The notes: generated by a model from the letters alone, not told the origin. A stretch of 64,000 bases of DNA from Pelorhabdus rhamnosifermentans (GCF_018835585.1 NZ_JAHGVE010000004.1:124001-188000), one strand, 5' to 3'; positions 50,571 to 59,753 are shown, counted from the first letter of the stretch. Translations and numbers: made by a program.

Positions 50571-51263
50571 ATGAACTATTCAACTGAAGTCAAAGACATG
50601 TGTATCGTGGCTAAAGGTCCAAATCACGGGGCCGCTCCCATTCCGCAGGAGGGCAAATGGACAAAGGTAAAAGAGATAAAAGAGATAAGTGGTTTAACTC
50701 ATGGTGTGGGTTGGTGTGCGCCTCAGCAAGGGGCCTGTAAGTTAACTCTCAATGTAAAAGACGGAATCATTCAAGAAGCATTAATTGAAACCATTGGTTG
50801 TTCAGGGATGACTCATTCCGCAGCAATGGCTTCTGAAATTCTTCCCGGTAAAACCATTTTAGAAGCATTAAATACTGATTTGGTTTGTGATGCAATTAAC
50901 ACCGCCATGCGTGAACTGTTTCTTCAAATTGTATATGGTAGAAGCCAGACGGCTTTCTCTGAGGATGGACTACCTATCGGAGCCGGCCTGGAAGATTTGG
51001 GCAAAGGATTAAGAAGTCAGGTTGGGACCATGTATGGTACATTAGATAAAGGGCCAAGATATTTGGATTTGGCGGAAGGGTATGTGACTCGGATCGGGCT
51101 GGATGAAAATAGCGAAATTATTGGCTATCAATTCGTGCATCTTGGGAAAATGATGGAAATGGTTACGAAAGGCCTGGATGCTAACGAGGCGCTGCAGAAG
51201 GCAACAGGCCAATATGGACGTTTTGATGAAGCAATGAAGGTTATTGATCCCAGACACGAATAA
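50571..51263 (+). CDS. NifU/IscU-like scaffold-family protein
   Basis: 230 residues from ATG 50571 (GAGAGGAGAG upstream). The N-terminal half contains WCAPQQGACKLTLNVKDGII and ETIGCSGMTHSAA, the cysteine-bearing blocks of IscU/NifU-like scaffolds. The C-terminal half is specific to this subfamily (YVTRIGLDENSEIIGYQFVH). It is paired with the GGGtGRT gene 21 bp downstream, an arrangement seen in several anaerobes. The biochemical role is not established. First gene behind the fluoride riboswitch. Confidence 0.75.
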   Translation: MNYSTEVKDMCIVAKGPNHGAAPIPQEGKWTKVKEIKEISGLTHGVGWCAPQQGACKLTLNVKDGIIQEALIETIGCSGMTHSAAMASEILPGKTILEALNTDLVCDAINTAMRELFLQIVYGRSQTAFSEDGLPIGAGLEDLGKGLRSQVGTMYGTLDKGPRYLDLAEGYVTRIGLDENSEIIGYQFVHLGKMMEMVTKGLDANEALQKATGQYGRFDEAMKVIDPRHE

Positions 51264-51284
51264 ATACATAGAGGAGGAACAATC

Positions 51285-52280
51285 ATGGTTATGTTTGAAG
51301 GCTACGAACGACGTATCGACAGTATTAACAAAACACTGAAAGAGTATAAGATAGAATCACTGGAACAGGCCAAAAAACTCTGTGATAACAAGGGGATTGA
51401 TGTTCAGAGTATCGTAAAAGGAATTCAGCCGATTTGTTTTGATAATGCATGTTGGGCCTATACTCTTGGGGCAGCGATTGCTATCAAAAAAGGCAATACA
51501 AAGGCTGCCGAAGTTGCACAAACATTAGGTGAAGGTTTGCAGGCATTTTGCATTCCTGGTTCTGTTGCAGATAGTCGGAAGGTAGGATTAGGTCATGGGA
51601 ATTTGGCTGCGATGCTATTAGAAGAAGAAACAAAATGCTTTGCTTTTTTAGCCGGACATGAATCGTTTGCTGCGGCAGAAGGTGCGATTGGTATTGTAAG
51701 GTCTGCCAATAAGGTTAGGAAAAATCCATTGCGTGTCATACTCAATGGATTGGGAAAAGATGCAGCGCAAATTATTTCTCGTGTTAACGGATTTACTTAT
51801 GTACAGACAAATTTTGATCATTATACAGGAACACTGCAAATTGTAAAAGAACTAAAATATTCTTCAAGTGAACGTTCTAGTGTCCGGTGTTATGGTGCAG
51901 ACGACGTGATGGAAGGCGTTGCGATTATGTTTAAAGAAGGGGTAGATGTATCGATTACTGGTAATTCAACCAATCCAACGCGTTTTCAGCATCCAGTAGC
52001 AGGGACCTACAAAAAAGAGTGTATAGAGCAAGGTAAAAAGTATTTCTCCGTGGCTTCCGGCGGAGGTACAGGAAGAACGCTGCATCCAGATAATATGGCA
52101 GCAGGTCCGGCATCTTATGGCATGACAGACACACTAGGGCGAATGCACTCTGATGCTCAGTTTGCTGGTTCTTCTTCTGTTCCTGCCCATGTAGAAATGA
52201 TGGGATTGATAGGAATGGGGAATAATCCCATGGTTGGCGCCAGCGTTGCCGTAGCGGTAGCAGTAGAAGAAGCAAAATAG
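51285..52280 (+). CDS. GGGtGRT-family protein
   Basis: 331 residues carrying the family motif SGGGTGRTLHPDNMAAGPAS, with AGHESFAAAEGAIGIVRSAN and a small-residue-rich C terminus. Function unknown. It partners the NifU-like protein before it. GAGGAGG precedes the start. A terminator with the same stem as the fluoride riboswitch follows. Confidence 0.85.
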   Translation: MVMFEGYERRIDSINKTLKEYKIESLEQAKKLCDNKGIDVQSIVKGIQPICFDNACWAYTLGAAIAIKKGNTKAAEVAQTLGEGLQAFCIPGSVADSRKVGLGHGNLAAMLLEEETKCFAFLAGHESFAAAEGAIGIVRSANKVRKNPLRVILNGLGKDAAQIISRVNGFTYVQTNFDHYTGTLQIVKELKYSSSERSSVRCYGADDVMEGVAIMFKEGVDVSITGNSTNPTRFQHPVAGTYKKECIEQGKKYFSVASGGGTGRTLHPDNMAAGPASYGMTDTLGRMHSDAQFAGSSSVPAHVEMMGLIGMGNNPMVGASVAVAVAVEEAK

Positions 52281-52285
52281 TAATA

Positions 52286-52327
52286 ACTCCTACCATACGT
52301 TTTGTATTGGTAGGAGTCTATTTTTTA
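52286..52327 (+). terminator. Terminator re-using the fluoride riboswitch stem
   Basis: ACTCCTACCA (52286-52295) with TGGTAGGAGT (52308-52317), then TCTATTTTTT. The ten-base arms are identical to those of the riboswitch terminator at 50473-50498. Confidence 0.85.
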
Positions 52328-52390
52328 TATTGAAAATCATATAAAGATGATAAAATAAATAGATTGAATTTTTAAAGGAGGAAAAGGCGC

Positions 52391-52741
52391 ATGCCTAAAA
52401 TTTCGAGTCAAGCTAAAAGATTGCGTATTTATATTGGGGAGGGCGACCGCTGGAAGCGTCAGTCTTTGTTTCATGCCATTGTGGCAAAAGCGAAGGAATT
52501 GGATTTGGCAGGAGCCACTGTTTTGCGCGGTCTCATGGGATATGGCGCGGATAAACGAATTCATACAGCGAGTATTGTGGACTTATCAAGTGACTTGCCG
52601 ATACTTGTTGAAATTATTGATAGCGAGGAGTATATTGCCAAGCTTTTACCTTATCTAGATGAAATGTTAGAAAAAGGTTTGGTAACAATTGACGACGTTG
52701 AAGTCATTAAATATGGAACGGAGCCGCCTGTGCGGGAGTGA
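52391..52741 (+). CDS. DUF190 protein
   Basis: 116 residues (KRLRIYIGEGDRWKRQSLFH ... ATVLRGLMGYGADKRIHTAS), a ferredoxin-fold domain resembling PII-like proteins. DUF190 genes commonly accompany crcB. Start has AAAGGAGG. It is 31 bp from crcB and probably regulates or assists fluoride export. Confidence 0.85.
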   Translation: MPKISSQAKRLRIYIGEGDRWKRQSLFHAIVAKAKELDLAGATVLRGLMGYGADKRIHTASIVDLSSDLPILVEIIDSEEYIAKLLPYLDEMLEKGLVTIDDVEVIKYGTEPPVRE

Positions 52742-52771
52742 TTTTATTTGCTCAAAATGAGGTGCTAAAAT

Positions 52772-53146
52772 ATGTTGAAAATAGTGTTAGTAGCAATTGG
52801 AGGAAGTGTTGGTGCAATCACACGATATCTTGTTTCGAATTGGGCTGCTGAGCGATTTGGAGCTGGATTTCCCTACGGAACGCTGATTGTAAATGTTATA
52901 GGCTGTTTTATTATTGGTGCATTTATGACTGTGACAACGGAACGTTTGATTGTCAGTCCTTATTGGCGATTACTTGTTACTGTGGGGTTTGTCGGCGGAC
53001 TTACGACGTTTTCATCATTTAGTTATGAAACGTTTCGATTGTTGGAAGATGCAGATCTGATGGTGTCTGTCTATAATATTGGCTTAAACCTCATCCTGGG
53101 ATTTTTGGCTACTTGGTTGGGGATTAGTGCTGCCAGACTCGTCTAA
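52772..53146 (+). CDS. crcB: Fluoride channel CrcB/Fluc
   Basis: 124 residues, four helices, with FPYGTLIVNVIGCFIIGAFM (the conserved Asn) and GFVGGLTTFSSFSYE (the Phe-box/Thr-Thr motif). Exports F- down its electrochemical gradient as a dual-topology dimer. Downstream of DUF190 and the fluoride-riboswitch operon. Confidence 0.93.
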   Translation: MLKIVLVAIGGSVGAITRYLVSNWAAERFGAGFPYGTLIVNVIGCFIIGAFMTVTTERLIVSPYWRLLVTVGFVGGLTTFSSFSYETFRLLEDADLMVSVYNIGLNLILGFLATWLGISAARLV

Positions 53147-53149
53147 ATT

Positions 53150-53192
53150 TAATAGTAAAAGCCCCCTCAATGTGAGGAGGCTTTTACTATTA
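53150..53192. terminator. Bidirectional terminator between crcB and rpmB
   Basis: AATAGTAAAAGCC ... GGCTTTTACTATT long stem with one asymmetric position. Confidence 0.8.
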
Positions 53193-53237
53193 AAATAGCC
53201 ATAAAAATAAAGGGCTTGATGTCCTAGTATTTTTACT

Positions 53238-53429
53238 TTAGATTGCTCGCTGAACTTTACCAGAACGAAGACAACGAGTACAAACATTGATTTTCTGAAT
53301 TTCTCCGTTCATAACGCCTTTTACTCTTTGAATATTCGGCTTCCATGTACGTTTTGTTTTTAAGTGGGAATGGCTGACGTTATTACCACTACGTTCACCT
53401 TTACCACAAATTTCACATAAGTTTGCCAT
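53238..53429 (-). CDS. rpmB: 50S ribosomal protein L28
   Basis: 63 residues. MANLCEICGKGERSGNNVSH ... NVCTRCLRSGKV is L28 with both CxxC pairs, the zinc-binding (C+) form. Preceded on its strand by GGAGGTGG. Confidence 0.95.
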   Translation of the reverse strand: MANLCEICGKGERSGNNVSHSHLKTKRTWKPNIQRVKGVMNGEIQKINVCTRCLRSGKVQRAI

Positions 53430-53577
53430 TTATTCCACCTCCTCTAAAAGGACGAGACATCCCTTTACTAAACATAAGTATTTTAGCATAGAATGGTATC
53501 AACGCGCAAGCACTTAGCAGGATTTTTGCCGTTTAAAGGGGAAAATATTTAATTATTACAGTAAAGAGGTGAAAATC

Positions 53578-53781
53578 ATGATTAAACGTGATACACCCAT
53601 TGTTGATATTCTTCGCCGCTATCCCGAGTCCCAAGCTGTTTTTAAACGACATGGAATGAACTGTAGCACTTGTATGGGGGCTAATCTGGAAGTGATTGAA
53701 CGCGGAGCAAAAACACATCAAATTAATATTGATGATCTGTTAAAAGAATTAAATGCTTGTGAGAGGCTGCAAAAAAAATAA
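53578..53781 (+). CDS. DUF1858 domain protein
   Basis: 67 residues from ATG 53578 (AAAGAGG upstream). DTPIVDILRRYPESQAVFKR, then HGMNCSTCMGA, matches the DUF1858/hybrid-cluster-associated small protein family. The CxxC suggests redox or metal binding; function unknown. Confidence 0.85.
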   Translation: MIKRDTPIVDILRRYPESQAVFKRHGMNCSTCMGANLEVIERGAKTHQINIDDLLKELNACERLQKK

Positions 53782-53813
53782 ATTTTGGCCAAGAATTTTT
53801 TGAGGTGATTTGT

Positions 53814-55853
53814 GTGCTCGATTGGAATAGTCCGATCCAGTATTTGAAAGGTGTAGGCCCTTCTAAAGCTGCTCAATTATTAAAGTTAGGACTTGGGACT
53901 GTGGGACAATTGCTGGAATTTTTTCCGGCTCGCTATGAAGATCGCAGCATGTTAAAGTCCATTAGACAATTAGTAGTTGGAGAGTGTGAGACGTTTCAAG
54001 CCCAGGTCTTAGCTGTTACAGTTAAACAAGTCCGTCGTGGTCTGTCTATTCTTAATGTGCTTGTTGGGGATGATACGGGAGCAGTGGAACTCGTTTGGTT
54101 TAATCAAAATTTTTTACGAAAAAAATTTAAAATAGGTTTGACTGTCGTTGTTTATGGCAAGGTAGAACGTCAGTACAATCTTAAAATAACGAATGCCGAA
54201 GTCGAAGTAATTCATGAGGGCGATGTATTTGAAGGACGCATTTTGCCTGTGTACCATTTAGGTGAGAATGTGTCACAAAATATGTTGCGACAGTTAATGA
54301 AGCAAGTTTTTGCTTTAAATATTATCATCGATGAAATATTACCTGAAGAAATTGTAGACAAAAATAAGCTTATGGGACGATCAGAAGCCTTCTATCATAT
54401 TCATTATCCAGCTACGCAGCAACTGTTAGAACAGGCAATCGAACGATTAAAATTTGAAGAGCTTTTTTTGCTTCAAGTAGCACTTTTACAGATAAAATCA
54501 GAAAAGCAGCGTCCTTTTTCAGGAGTCAAGCATGGCGTAGACGGTGACATGAGCCGACAAGTCTTAGTGGAGCTGCCTTTTACATTAACGGCGGGGCAAC
54601 AGGCGGCTTTAAAGGATATTAAAGCGGATATGGAAGATAGTCAACCAATGCAACGTCTGCTGCAAGGGGATGTCGGATCAGGTAAAACGATCATTGCTGC
54701 TTTGGCGCTTATTAAGACTGTTGAAAATGGCTATCAGGGAGCTTTTATGGCGCCTACGGAAATTTTGGCTGAGCAACATTATCATACGCTAGCACAACTA
54801 TTTGCTCCGCTTGGTATTAAATTGGGTCTTCTTACAGGCAGTAAAACGAAAAAACAAAAAGCAGAAATTTGCCATTTGCTGAGAACGGGTTTGATTGATA
54901 TCCTCATTGGGACGCATGCCTTAATTCAGGAAGCTGTTGAATTTGAGCACCTTGGCTTGGTGGTAACAGACGAGCAGCATCGATTTGGGGTCAATCAACG
55001 GGCCAGGTTGCAGGAAAAAGGTCAGGAGCCTGATGTACTGTTTATGACAGCTACGCCGATTCCGCGGACACTTGCCTTGACTGTATATGGCGATTTGGAT
55101 GTGTCTCTTATTACACATTTGCCGCCCGGGCGAAAGGCCATTCGTACTTTTTTGCGTGGTCCTGAAAAACGCGCTGCTATTTACCAATTTGTTAGAACCC
55201 AGATAGAAGCGGGGCGTCAGGCTTATGTTGTGTGTCCACTTGTAGAGGAGTCTGATAAAATTGATACACAAGCTGCTGTGCAGCTTTTTGAGGAGCTTCA
55301 GGCAGGATATCTAAAGGAAATTGCTTGTGGTTTGATTCATGGCAAATTGAAGGCGACTGAAAAGGATGCCATCATGAAGGCTTTTTATGAAAATGAGCTT
55401 TCTTTGCTTGTGGCAACAACTGTTATTGAAGTAGGTGTTAATGTTCCGAATGCTACCATGATGGTGATTGAGGGGGCTGAGCGGTTTGGACTGTCTCAGC
55501 TTCACCAATTGCGGGGAAGAATCGGCCGGGGCAGTCATCAGTCATATTGTGTTTTAATTGCTCATAATAAACAGTCCGAGACCTTGGAGCGGCTGAAGGT
55601 CATGACTGAATCAAATGATGGCTTTGTGATTGCTGAAAAGGACTTGTTACTGCGAGGACCAGGACAGTTTTTTGGAACGAGGCAACATGGCTTGCCTGAC
55701 TTAAAAATTGCCAATATCGTAACAGATGTAGCCATCCTTCTTCAGGCTCGTTCTGCTGCGCAGCAGTTGATTCATAGTCAAGCAGTCAGTCATGAACTGC
55801 AAAAAACACTGTTAGAACGTTTTGGCCCGGATTTTGTTATCCTTCATAATTAA
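53814..55853 (+). CDS. recG: ATP-dependent DNA helicase RecG
   Basis: 679 residues from GTG 53814 (GAGGTG 9 nt upstream; an in-frame GTG at 53805 overlaps the ribosome site). Wedge/OB domain at the N terminus, then Walker A LLQGDVGSGKT, DEQH box VTDEQHRFGVNQR, TATPIPRTLALTVYGDLDVS and motif VI QLRGRIGRG. Remodels stalled replication forks and Holliday junctions. A hairpin follows without a clear T run. Confidence 0.95.
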   Translation: MLDWNSPIQYLKGVGPSKAAQLLKLGLGTVGQLLEFFPARYEDRSMLKSIRQLVVGECETFQAQVLAVTVKQVRRGLSILNVLVGDDTGAVELVWFNQNFLRKKFKIGLTVVVYGKVERQYNLKITNAEVEVIHEGDVFEGRILPVYHLGENVSQNMLRQLMKQVFALNIIIDEILPEEIVDKNKLMGRSEAFYHIHYPATQQLLEQAIERLKFEELFLLQVALLQIKSEKQRPFSGVKHGVDGDMSRQVLVELPFTLTAGQQAALKDIKADMEDSQPMQRLLQGDVGSGKTIIAALALIKTVENGYQGAFMAPTEILAEQHYHTLAQLFAPLGIKLGLLTGSKTKKQKAEICHLLRTGLIDILIGTHALIQEAVEFEHLGLVVTDEQHRFGVNQRARLQEKGQEPDVLFMTATPIPRTLALTVYGDLDVSLITHLPPGRKAIRTFLRGPEKRAAIYQFVRTQIEAGRQAYVVCPLVEESDKIDTQAAVQLFEELQAGYLKEIACGLIHGKLKATEKDAIMKAFYENELSLLVATTVIEVGVNVPNATMMVIEGAERFGLSQLHQLRGRIGRGSHQSYCVLIAHNKQSETLERLKVMTESNDGFVIAEKDLLLRGPGQFFGTRQHGLPDLKIANIVTDVAILLQARSAAQQLIHSQAVSHELQKTLLERFGPDFVILHN

Positions 55854-56002
55854 ATATCATAAAAAAGGGGCGGCTTGCGCCGCCAATATGGGAGAGGAGA
55901 AAATTTACACTACTAGTAATTCCTTGTTTCAATAAGTTTTATACATATTTTTTTTAATATTATTTTATTGATTCGATATTCTAGGTTACTCTTAATTCTA
56001 AA

Positions 56003-56779
56003 CTAACGATGATCTAGCGGAATATGTTTGCCTAACTTTTTCCAAAGTTCTTCCAGTGTATTGCGTCGGAGTTTTATATAATCAATTAGCGCCTGTTTTT
56101 CTTGTTCATCTGGTAGCCATTCATGAGGAATTTCCTGTACAAGTTGTTCGATTTGAGCATTGCTAATCTTTGATACAATTTTAAGATAGGGGGAAAAATC
56201 CTGAAAGGTAAGATAGTATCTGAGTAACCATCCATAGGAATAATGATAGTAAATTTTTATTTTCATACTCAAACGTTGAAGAAGTTGTTCCGTCCAATTG
56301 CCATAAATAAATAAGTGCGAGTTATCAATGGCGTATATTTTATATCCTGATTCTTGTTGTTTTATTAAGAGGTTTTTATAGTTACTTGTTCGATCGGCAT
56401 TATGAAACAGGTGATCAAATAGAATGACGCCAGCAAGTTGTGTTTTATTTATTGCCTTGACCAAGTGTTGCTTCTCCATATATTCTGTGTGATGAATAAA
56501 TTGGGAGGCAAAATGAAGTCCAGCCTGTGCCCCTGATGTTCTGAGTCGCGGATTTTGCTGCAAGGTTTCTTCAGTAACTTTGATAATGTCTCCCGATGGA
56601 AAGCATAGGTCCATGAGTTTACCAAACTTAGTTGCCAACAATTCATTGACTAATACTTTGGGTCCGAGGGGATTATTTTGTAGTTTTACGACATAAAATT
56701 TTTTGTTATTGGCGCGAAATAAATGGGGTGAAGTAACTCCAGATCCTACGATGCCATAGTATTTTGTAGCAATGAGCAT
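56003..56779 (-). CDS. HipA-like kinase-fold protein
   Basis: 258 residues. VVKLQNNPLGPKVLVNELLA gives the N-lobe Lys. LFDHLFHNADRTSNYKNLLI carries the HNxDR catalytic-loop Asp, and YAIDNSHLF the metal-binding Asp. It lacks the N-terminal HipA_N domain and has no HipB partner nearby, so it is probably not a toxin-antitoxin pair. Substrate unknown. Confidence 0.7.
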   Translation of the reverse strand: MLIATKYYGIVGSGVTSPHLFRANNKKFYVVKLQNNPLGPKVLVNELLATKFGKLMDLCFPSGDIIKVTEETLQQNPRLRTSGAQAGLHFASQFIHHTEYMEKQHLVKAINKTQLAGVILFDHLFHNADRTSNYKNLLIKQQESGYKIYAIDNSHLFIYGNWTEQLLQRLSMKIKIYYHYSYGWLLRYYLTFQDFSPYLKIVSKISNAQIEQLVQEIPHEWLPDEQEKQALIDYIKLRRNTLEELWKKLGKHIPLDHR

Positions 56780-56806
56780 GCTTGAATCTCCTTTTCAAAT
56801 CTTATA

Positions 56807-56840
56807 AAAAAAGACCCGTATTTTACCGGGTCTTTTACAA
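56807..56840. terminator. Terminator after the 56884 gene
   Basis: AAAAGACCCG/CGGGTCTTTT stem flanked by A-rich and T-rich stretches; bidirectional. Confidence 0.85.
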
Positions 56841-56883
56841 GCTCAATTTGCCATATGTGTAGTTTAGTTTTCGTTACCGATAT

Positions 56884-57462
56884 TTAGCTACCAGAAATGG
56901 AAGTGATGGCTTCAAGGTTTACTACGACAGAACGAATACCAGTCAGATCTGTACTTTTACCAGGAATAACAATCGTTTCTGCTGTTAGGATTGCCAGTTC
57001 ATCTTCAACTGTGCTAAGAATACCTTCAAACCAGAAACCGCCTAACGTTGTGATGGCTACTTCGTCACCAATGCTGCAGCATAACTGCCTGATTAACAAA
57101 TGGCTTTCTTGTCTGTTTAATGTTTCTGCACGATCCATGCTGCCTGTGCAGGACGTTGTTGTGGTTGGGCTATCTTCGTGAAAGGGATCTGTTGATATTG
57201 CAGTTGCTTTGCCAACAATAGTCCAAAGGTCGACACGGCTAAAGGATTGTTCAAGAACGATTTCACTGGGGCCGAGAATTTGGACAAAATCTGTATTAGA
57301 ATTTATGGCTGGAGCAAGTACGGCGATGCGGCAATCTTCAATTGCCTGCAAATTGCCAAAAAAGGCAAAACCATCAATGCCAAACAACACGACATCTGTA
57401 TTTAGCTCGCGTTGAAGCTCTCTGATGAGCCTTTCGTTGCGTATTTCTGCAAAAACTCCCAT
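56884..57462 (-). CDS. Conserved hypothetical protein
   Basis: 192 residues from ATG at 57462 (AAGGAGG upstream; a longer frame to 57495 is unlikely). Mixed alpha/beta with short beta-rich segments (DVVLFGIDGFAFFGNLQAIE; GDEVAITTLGGFWFEGILST) that look like two Sm/SH3-like barrels joined by a Thr/Ser-rich linker. No function recognised. Confidence 0.6.
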   Translation of the reverse strand: MGVFAEIRNERLIRELQRELNTDVVLFGIDGFAFFGNLQAIEDCRIAVLAPAINSNTDFVQILGPSEIVLEQSFSRVDLWTIVGKATAISTDPFHEDSPTTTTSCTGSMDRAETLNRQESHLLIRQLCCSIGDEVAITTLGGFWFEGILSTVEDELAILTAETIVIPGKSTDLTGIRSVVVNLEAITSISGS

Positions 57463-57644
57463 GAAATACAACCTCCTTATTTCGTTAAAAATCATTATTC
57501 AACTCCCTATAATTTATGTACGAAGAATCAAGAGTGTTACTATGCAAATAAAAGACAGCTATGGATCATGTTAAAGTGATTTGAGCAGGATATACATGAA
57601 TTTACGCAGAATAACAGCTTTATAAATATTAGGGAGGTTTTATG

Positions 57645-57830
57645 ATGCCATTTGTCCAAATTGATTTTCTTGAAGGCCGTACTATCGAGCAAAAAAGAGC
57701 TCTTGTCAAGAAGGTAACAGAAGCAATTGTTGAAACTACCAATTGTCCTGCTGAAGCTGTAAATATTATTTTGCGTGAAATGCCAAAAGAACATTTAGCT
57801 AATGCAGGTAAACTTCGTTATGATAGCTAA
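57645..57830 (+). CDS. 4-oxalocrotonate tautomerase-like protein
   Basis: 61 residues. Start at ATG 57645 places Pro directly after Met (MPFVQIDFLEGRT), the catalytic amino-terminal proline of the tautomerase superfamily. The ATG at 57642 would block it. GGAGG upstream. Physiological substrate unknown. Confidence 0.88.
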   Translation: MPFVQIDFLEGRTIEQKRALVKKVTEAIVETTNCPAEAVNIILREMPKEHLANAGKLRYDS

Positions 57831-57847
57831 GGACTAGGTTGGTGACG

Positions 57848-57876
57848 AACAGACCGTGTGAACGGTCTGTTTTTAT
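57848..57876 (+). terminator. Terminator after the tautomerase gene
   Basis: ACAGACCGT/ACGGTCTGT stem followed by TTTTT. Confidence 0.85.
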
Positions 57877-57930
57877 GATATATAGTGATAATAATTATTA
57901 TATAATATATTATCATTGAATATAAACGCG

Positions 57931-57984
57931 TATAAGGCCGTAAAGTTAACATATATTATATTATGTTAACTTTACGGCCTTATA
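57931..57984. repeat. 23-bp perfect inverted repeat
   Basis: TATAAGGCCGTAAAGTTAAC... (57931-57953) and its complement (57962-57984) around an 8-nt loop. No T run beyond TATA. It lies between two gene units and may be a factor-dependent terminator, a recombination or protein-binding site, or the relic of a small transposable element. Confidence 0.7.
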
Positions 57985-58025
57985 GAACGTTTGCTTATTA
58001 GCAGCACATACGTTATGATATTACA

Positions 58026-58140
58026 TGTGCCAAAACTTATTGATAAGTGCGGAGGAACCAAATTTGGGGTGAATCTGTTTTGCAGTAGGGATAACCCTTT
58101 GTCCCGAACCCGTCAGCTAACTTCGTCGGCACTAGGAAAG
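58026..58140 (+). promoter_or_regulatory. c-di-AMP (ydaO/yuaA) riboswitch
   Basis: GTGCC (58026-58031) closes with GGCAC near 58128. Internal conserved blocks: GGGGTGAATCTG, AGTAGGGATAACCC and CCCGAACCCGTCAGCTAAC, then AGGAAAG, as in the B. subtilis ydaO leader. In this class c-di-AMP generally turns expression off. Confidence 0.9.
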
Positions 58141-58151
58141 GGGAATGAATC

Positions 58152-58559
58152 ATGAAAAAGTTGCAAAAATTTTTTATATTGCTATTGACTGTTTTTATGC
58201 TGAATGTTGTCAACGTGTCTCAGTTAGTTCATGCTGATGCACCGCCGCAAGATGCCCAAAATCAATTGGATATTGTTGCGACGGCTTATGCGCCTGGTGC
58301 GCATGACAATGGCAAATGGGGAGATTTGACTCATATGGGAACAAAAGTACGTCCCGGAGTGGTTGCTGTCGATCCCAATGTGATTCCACTTGGATCGCGC
58401 GTTTATATTCAATTCGCCGATGGGCATGGTGTATATGCTCAAGCTGAAGATACAGGCGGTGCGATTAAAGGAAATCGTATTGACATTGCCATGTCATCCG
58501 TAGATGAAGCCAATGATTTTGGTATGAAAAATGTAACTGTGTTTGTTCTTAATAAGTAA
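58152..58559 (+). CDS. Secreted 3D-domain (double-psi barrel) protein
   Basis: 135 residues: signal peptide ending near VHADA, then a 3D domain with VATAYAPGAHDNGKWGDLTH, the DPNVIPLGSRVYIQ segment and the signature EDTGGAIKGNRIDIAM (three Asp). Related to MltA/YuiC/RpfB catalytic domains that cut glycan strands. Control by c-di-AMP fits cell-wall remodelling. Confidence 0.88.
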   Translation: MKKLQKFFILLLTVFMLNVVNVSQLVHADAPPQDAQNQLDIVATAYAPGAHDNGKWGDLTHMGTKVRPGVVAVDPNVIPLGSRVYIQFADGHGVYAQAEDTGGAIKGNRIDIAMSSVDEANDFGMKNVTVFVLNK

Positions 58560-58562
58560 GCC

Positions 58563-58602
58563 AAAAAGCCTTGGAGAGTCATTTCTCCAAGGCTTTTTAA
58601 GT
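58563..58602. terminator. Terminator between the 3D gene and cheV
   Basis: AAGCCTTGGAGA/TCTCCAAGGCTT stem with a T run; bidirectional between convergent genes. Confidence 0.88.
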
Positions 58603-58612
58603 CTAGCATTTT

Positions 58613-59524
58613 TTAAAGTATGTATTTGTCAATCAAGTCAATGAGCTGTTCAATTTCTGGTTTTGACACTTGAGCAGTGGCTCCAATGCTTTCCCCTTTG
58701 CGACGCATTTCTTCATTGATGAGTGAGGAGAAGATAATGACAGGCAATTTTTTTAGTATATCATGTTTTTTGATGCGACTAGTCAGGTTATGACCATCCA
58801 TTTGTGGCATCTCAATGTCTGTAATGACAAGTTGGACTTTCTTTTCAATGGGTTCTTCCTCATGGGAAGCGGCAATTGATTGCAAGTGTTCCCAAGCATC
58901 TTTACCGTTTACTGTGGCAATAATATTGGTATAGCCCGCGGTATGAAGGGTATCTACAAGCAGATCACGTAGCATAGCGGAATCTTCGGCAACGAGAATG
59001 GTCTTTTGTTTACGACGCGGTTCTAAAGATTTTGTAACTTGTGGGATATTCGTTAATTTTCGATTTATTTCTGGATTAATTGCTGAAATGATTTTTTCAA
59101 AATCCAAGAGAATAACCATTTTATCTGTCATTTTTATAATACCAACAACCATGTCCGAATCAGATATGCTTGGCGGGGTTTCCATTTCTGTCCATGAAAT
59201 GCGATGAATACGTGATACTTCATCAACAAGAAAGCCGACAAAAAAATTATTTAGTTCACTGACAATGACCTTGGAGTTCTTTGTTTCAGAGGTAATTCCT
59301 AAGACACGTGGCAAATTGACAAGTGGCATGACACGTCCCCGGAGCGTAAAGACACCATCAACATAAGAATGTGAATTCGGCATCAAAGTTACTGGAAGTT
59401 TATTAATGACTTCACGGACTTTGGCAACGTTAATTCCATAATGAGTAGGGCCTACGGTAAATTCTACAATTTCAAATTCATTTGTACCTGTTTCAAGTAA
59501 AATTCCTTTTTTATCGTTAGCCAT
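58613..59524 (-). CDS. cheV: Chemotaxis protein CheV (CheW-REC)
   Basis: 303 residues: a CheW-like domain (about 15-155; VNLPRVLGITSE), then a receiver domain (about 175-303) with acidic EDS, phosphorylatable Asp in VITDIEMPQMDG, and Lys in QVSKPEIEQL. Couples receptors to CheA and adapts the response when phosphorylated. Confidence 0.93.
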   Translation of the reverse strand: MANDKKGILLETGTNEFEIVEFTVGPTHYGINVAKVREVINKLPVTLMPNSHSYVDGVFTLRGRVMPLVNLPRVLGITSETKNSKVIVSELNNFFVGFLVDEVSRIHRISWTEMETPPSISDSDMVVGIIKMTDKMVILLDFEKIISAINPEINRKLTNIPQVTKSLEPRRKQKTILVAEDSAMLRDLLVDTLHTAGYTNIIATVNGKDAWEHLQSIAASHEEEPIEKKVQLVITDIEMPQMDGHNLTSRIKKHDILKKLPVIIFSSLINEEMRRKGESIGATAQVSKPEIEQLIDLIDKYIL

Positions 59525-59753
59525 TTGGTTTCCTTCTTTCTAATAAATTACAAAAATGTTCCAAGTTAATTTAATGAACCTTTAAGGGTATATTTCTTCT
59601 GGATGCGAAAATTTCCTGCTAGTGAAATTAATTCAGTGTAAATAAAGCAAAAAAATAGTAGAAATTTGAATTTTTTTTGCTAATTACATAAAAAGAGCTA
59701 GATTCGGTGAGTTTAAATGTGTTATTATAGTTGAAATAATGAATCATGATTAG

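Noticed and set aside
56003-56779. HipA toxin of a HipBA pair
   Set aside because: No HipB-like gene adjacent and no HipA N-terminal domain.
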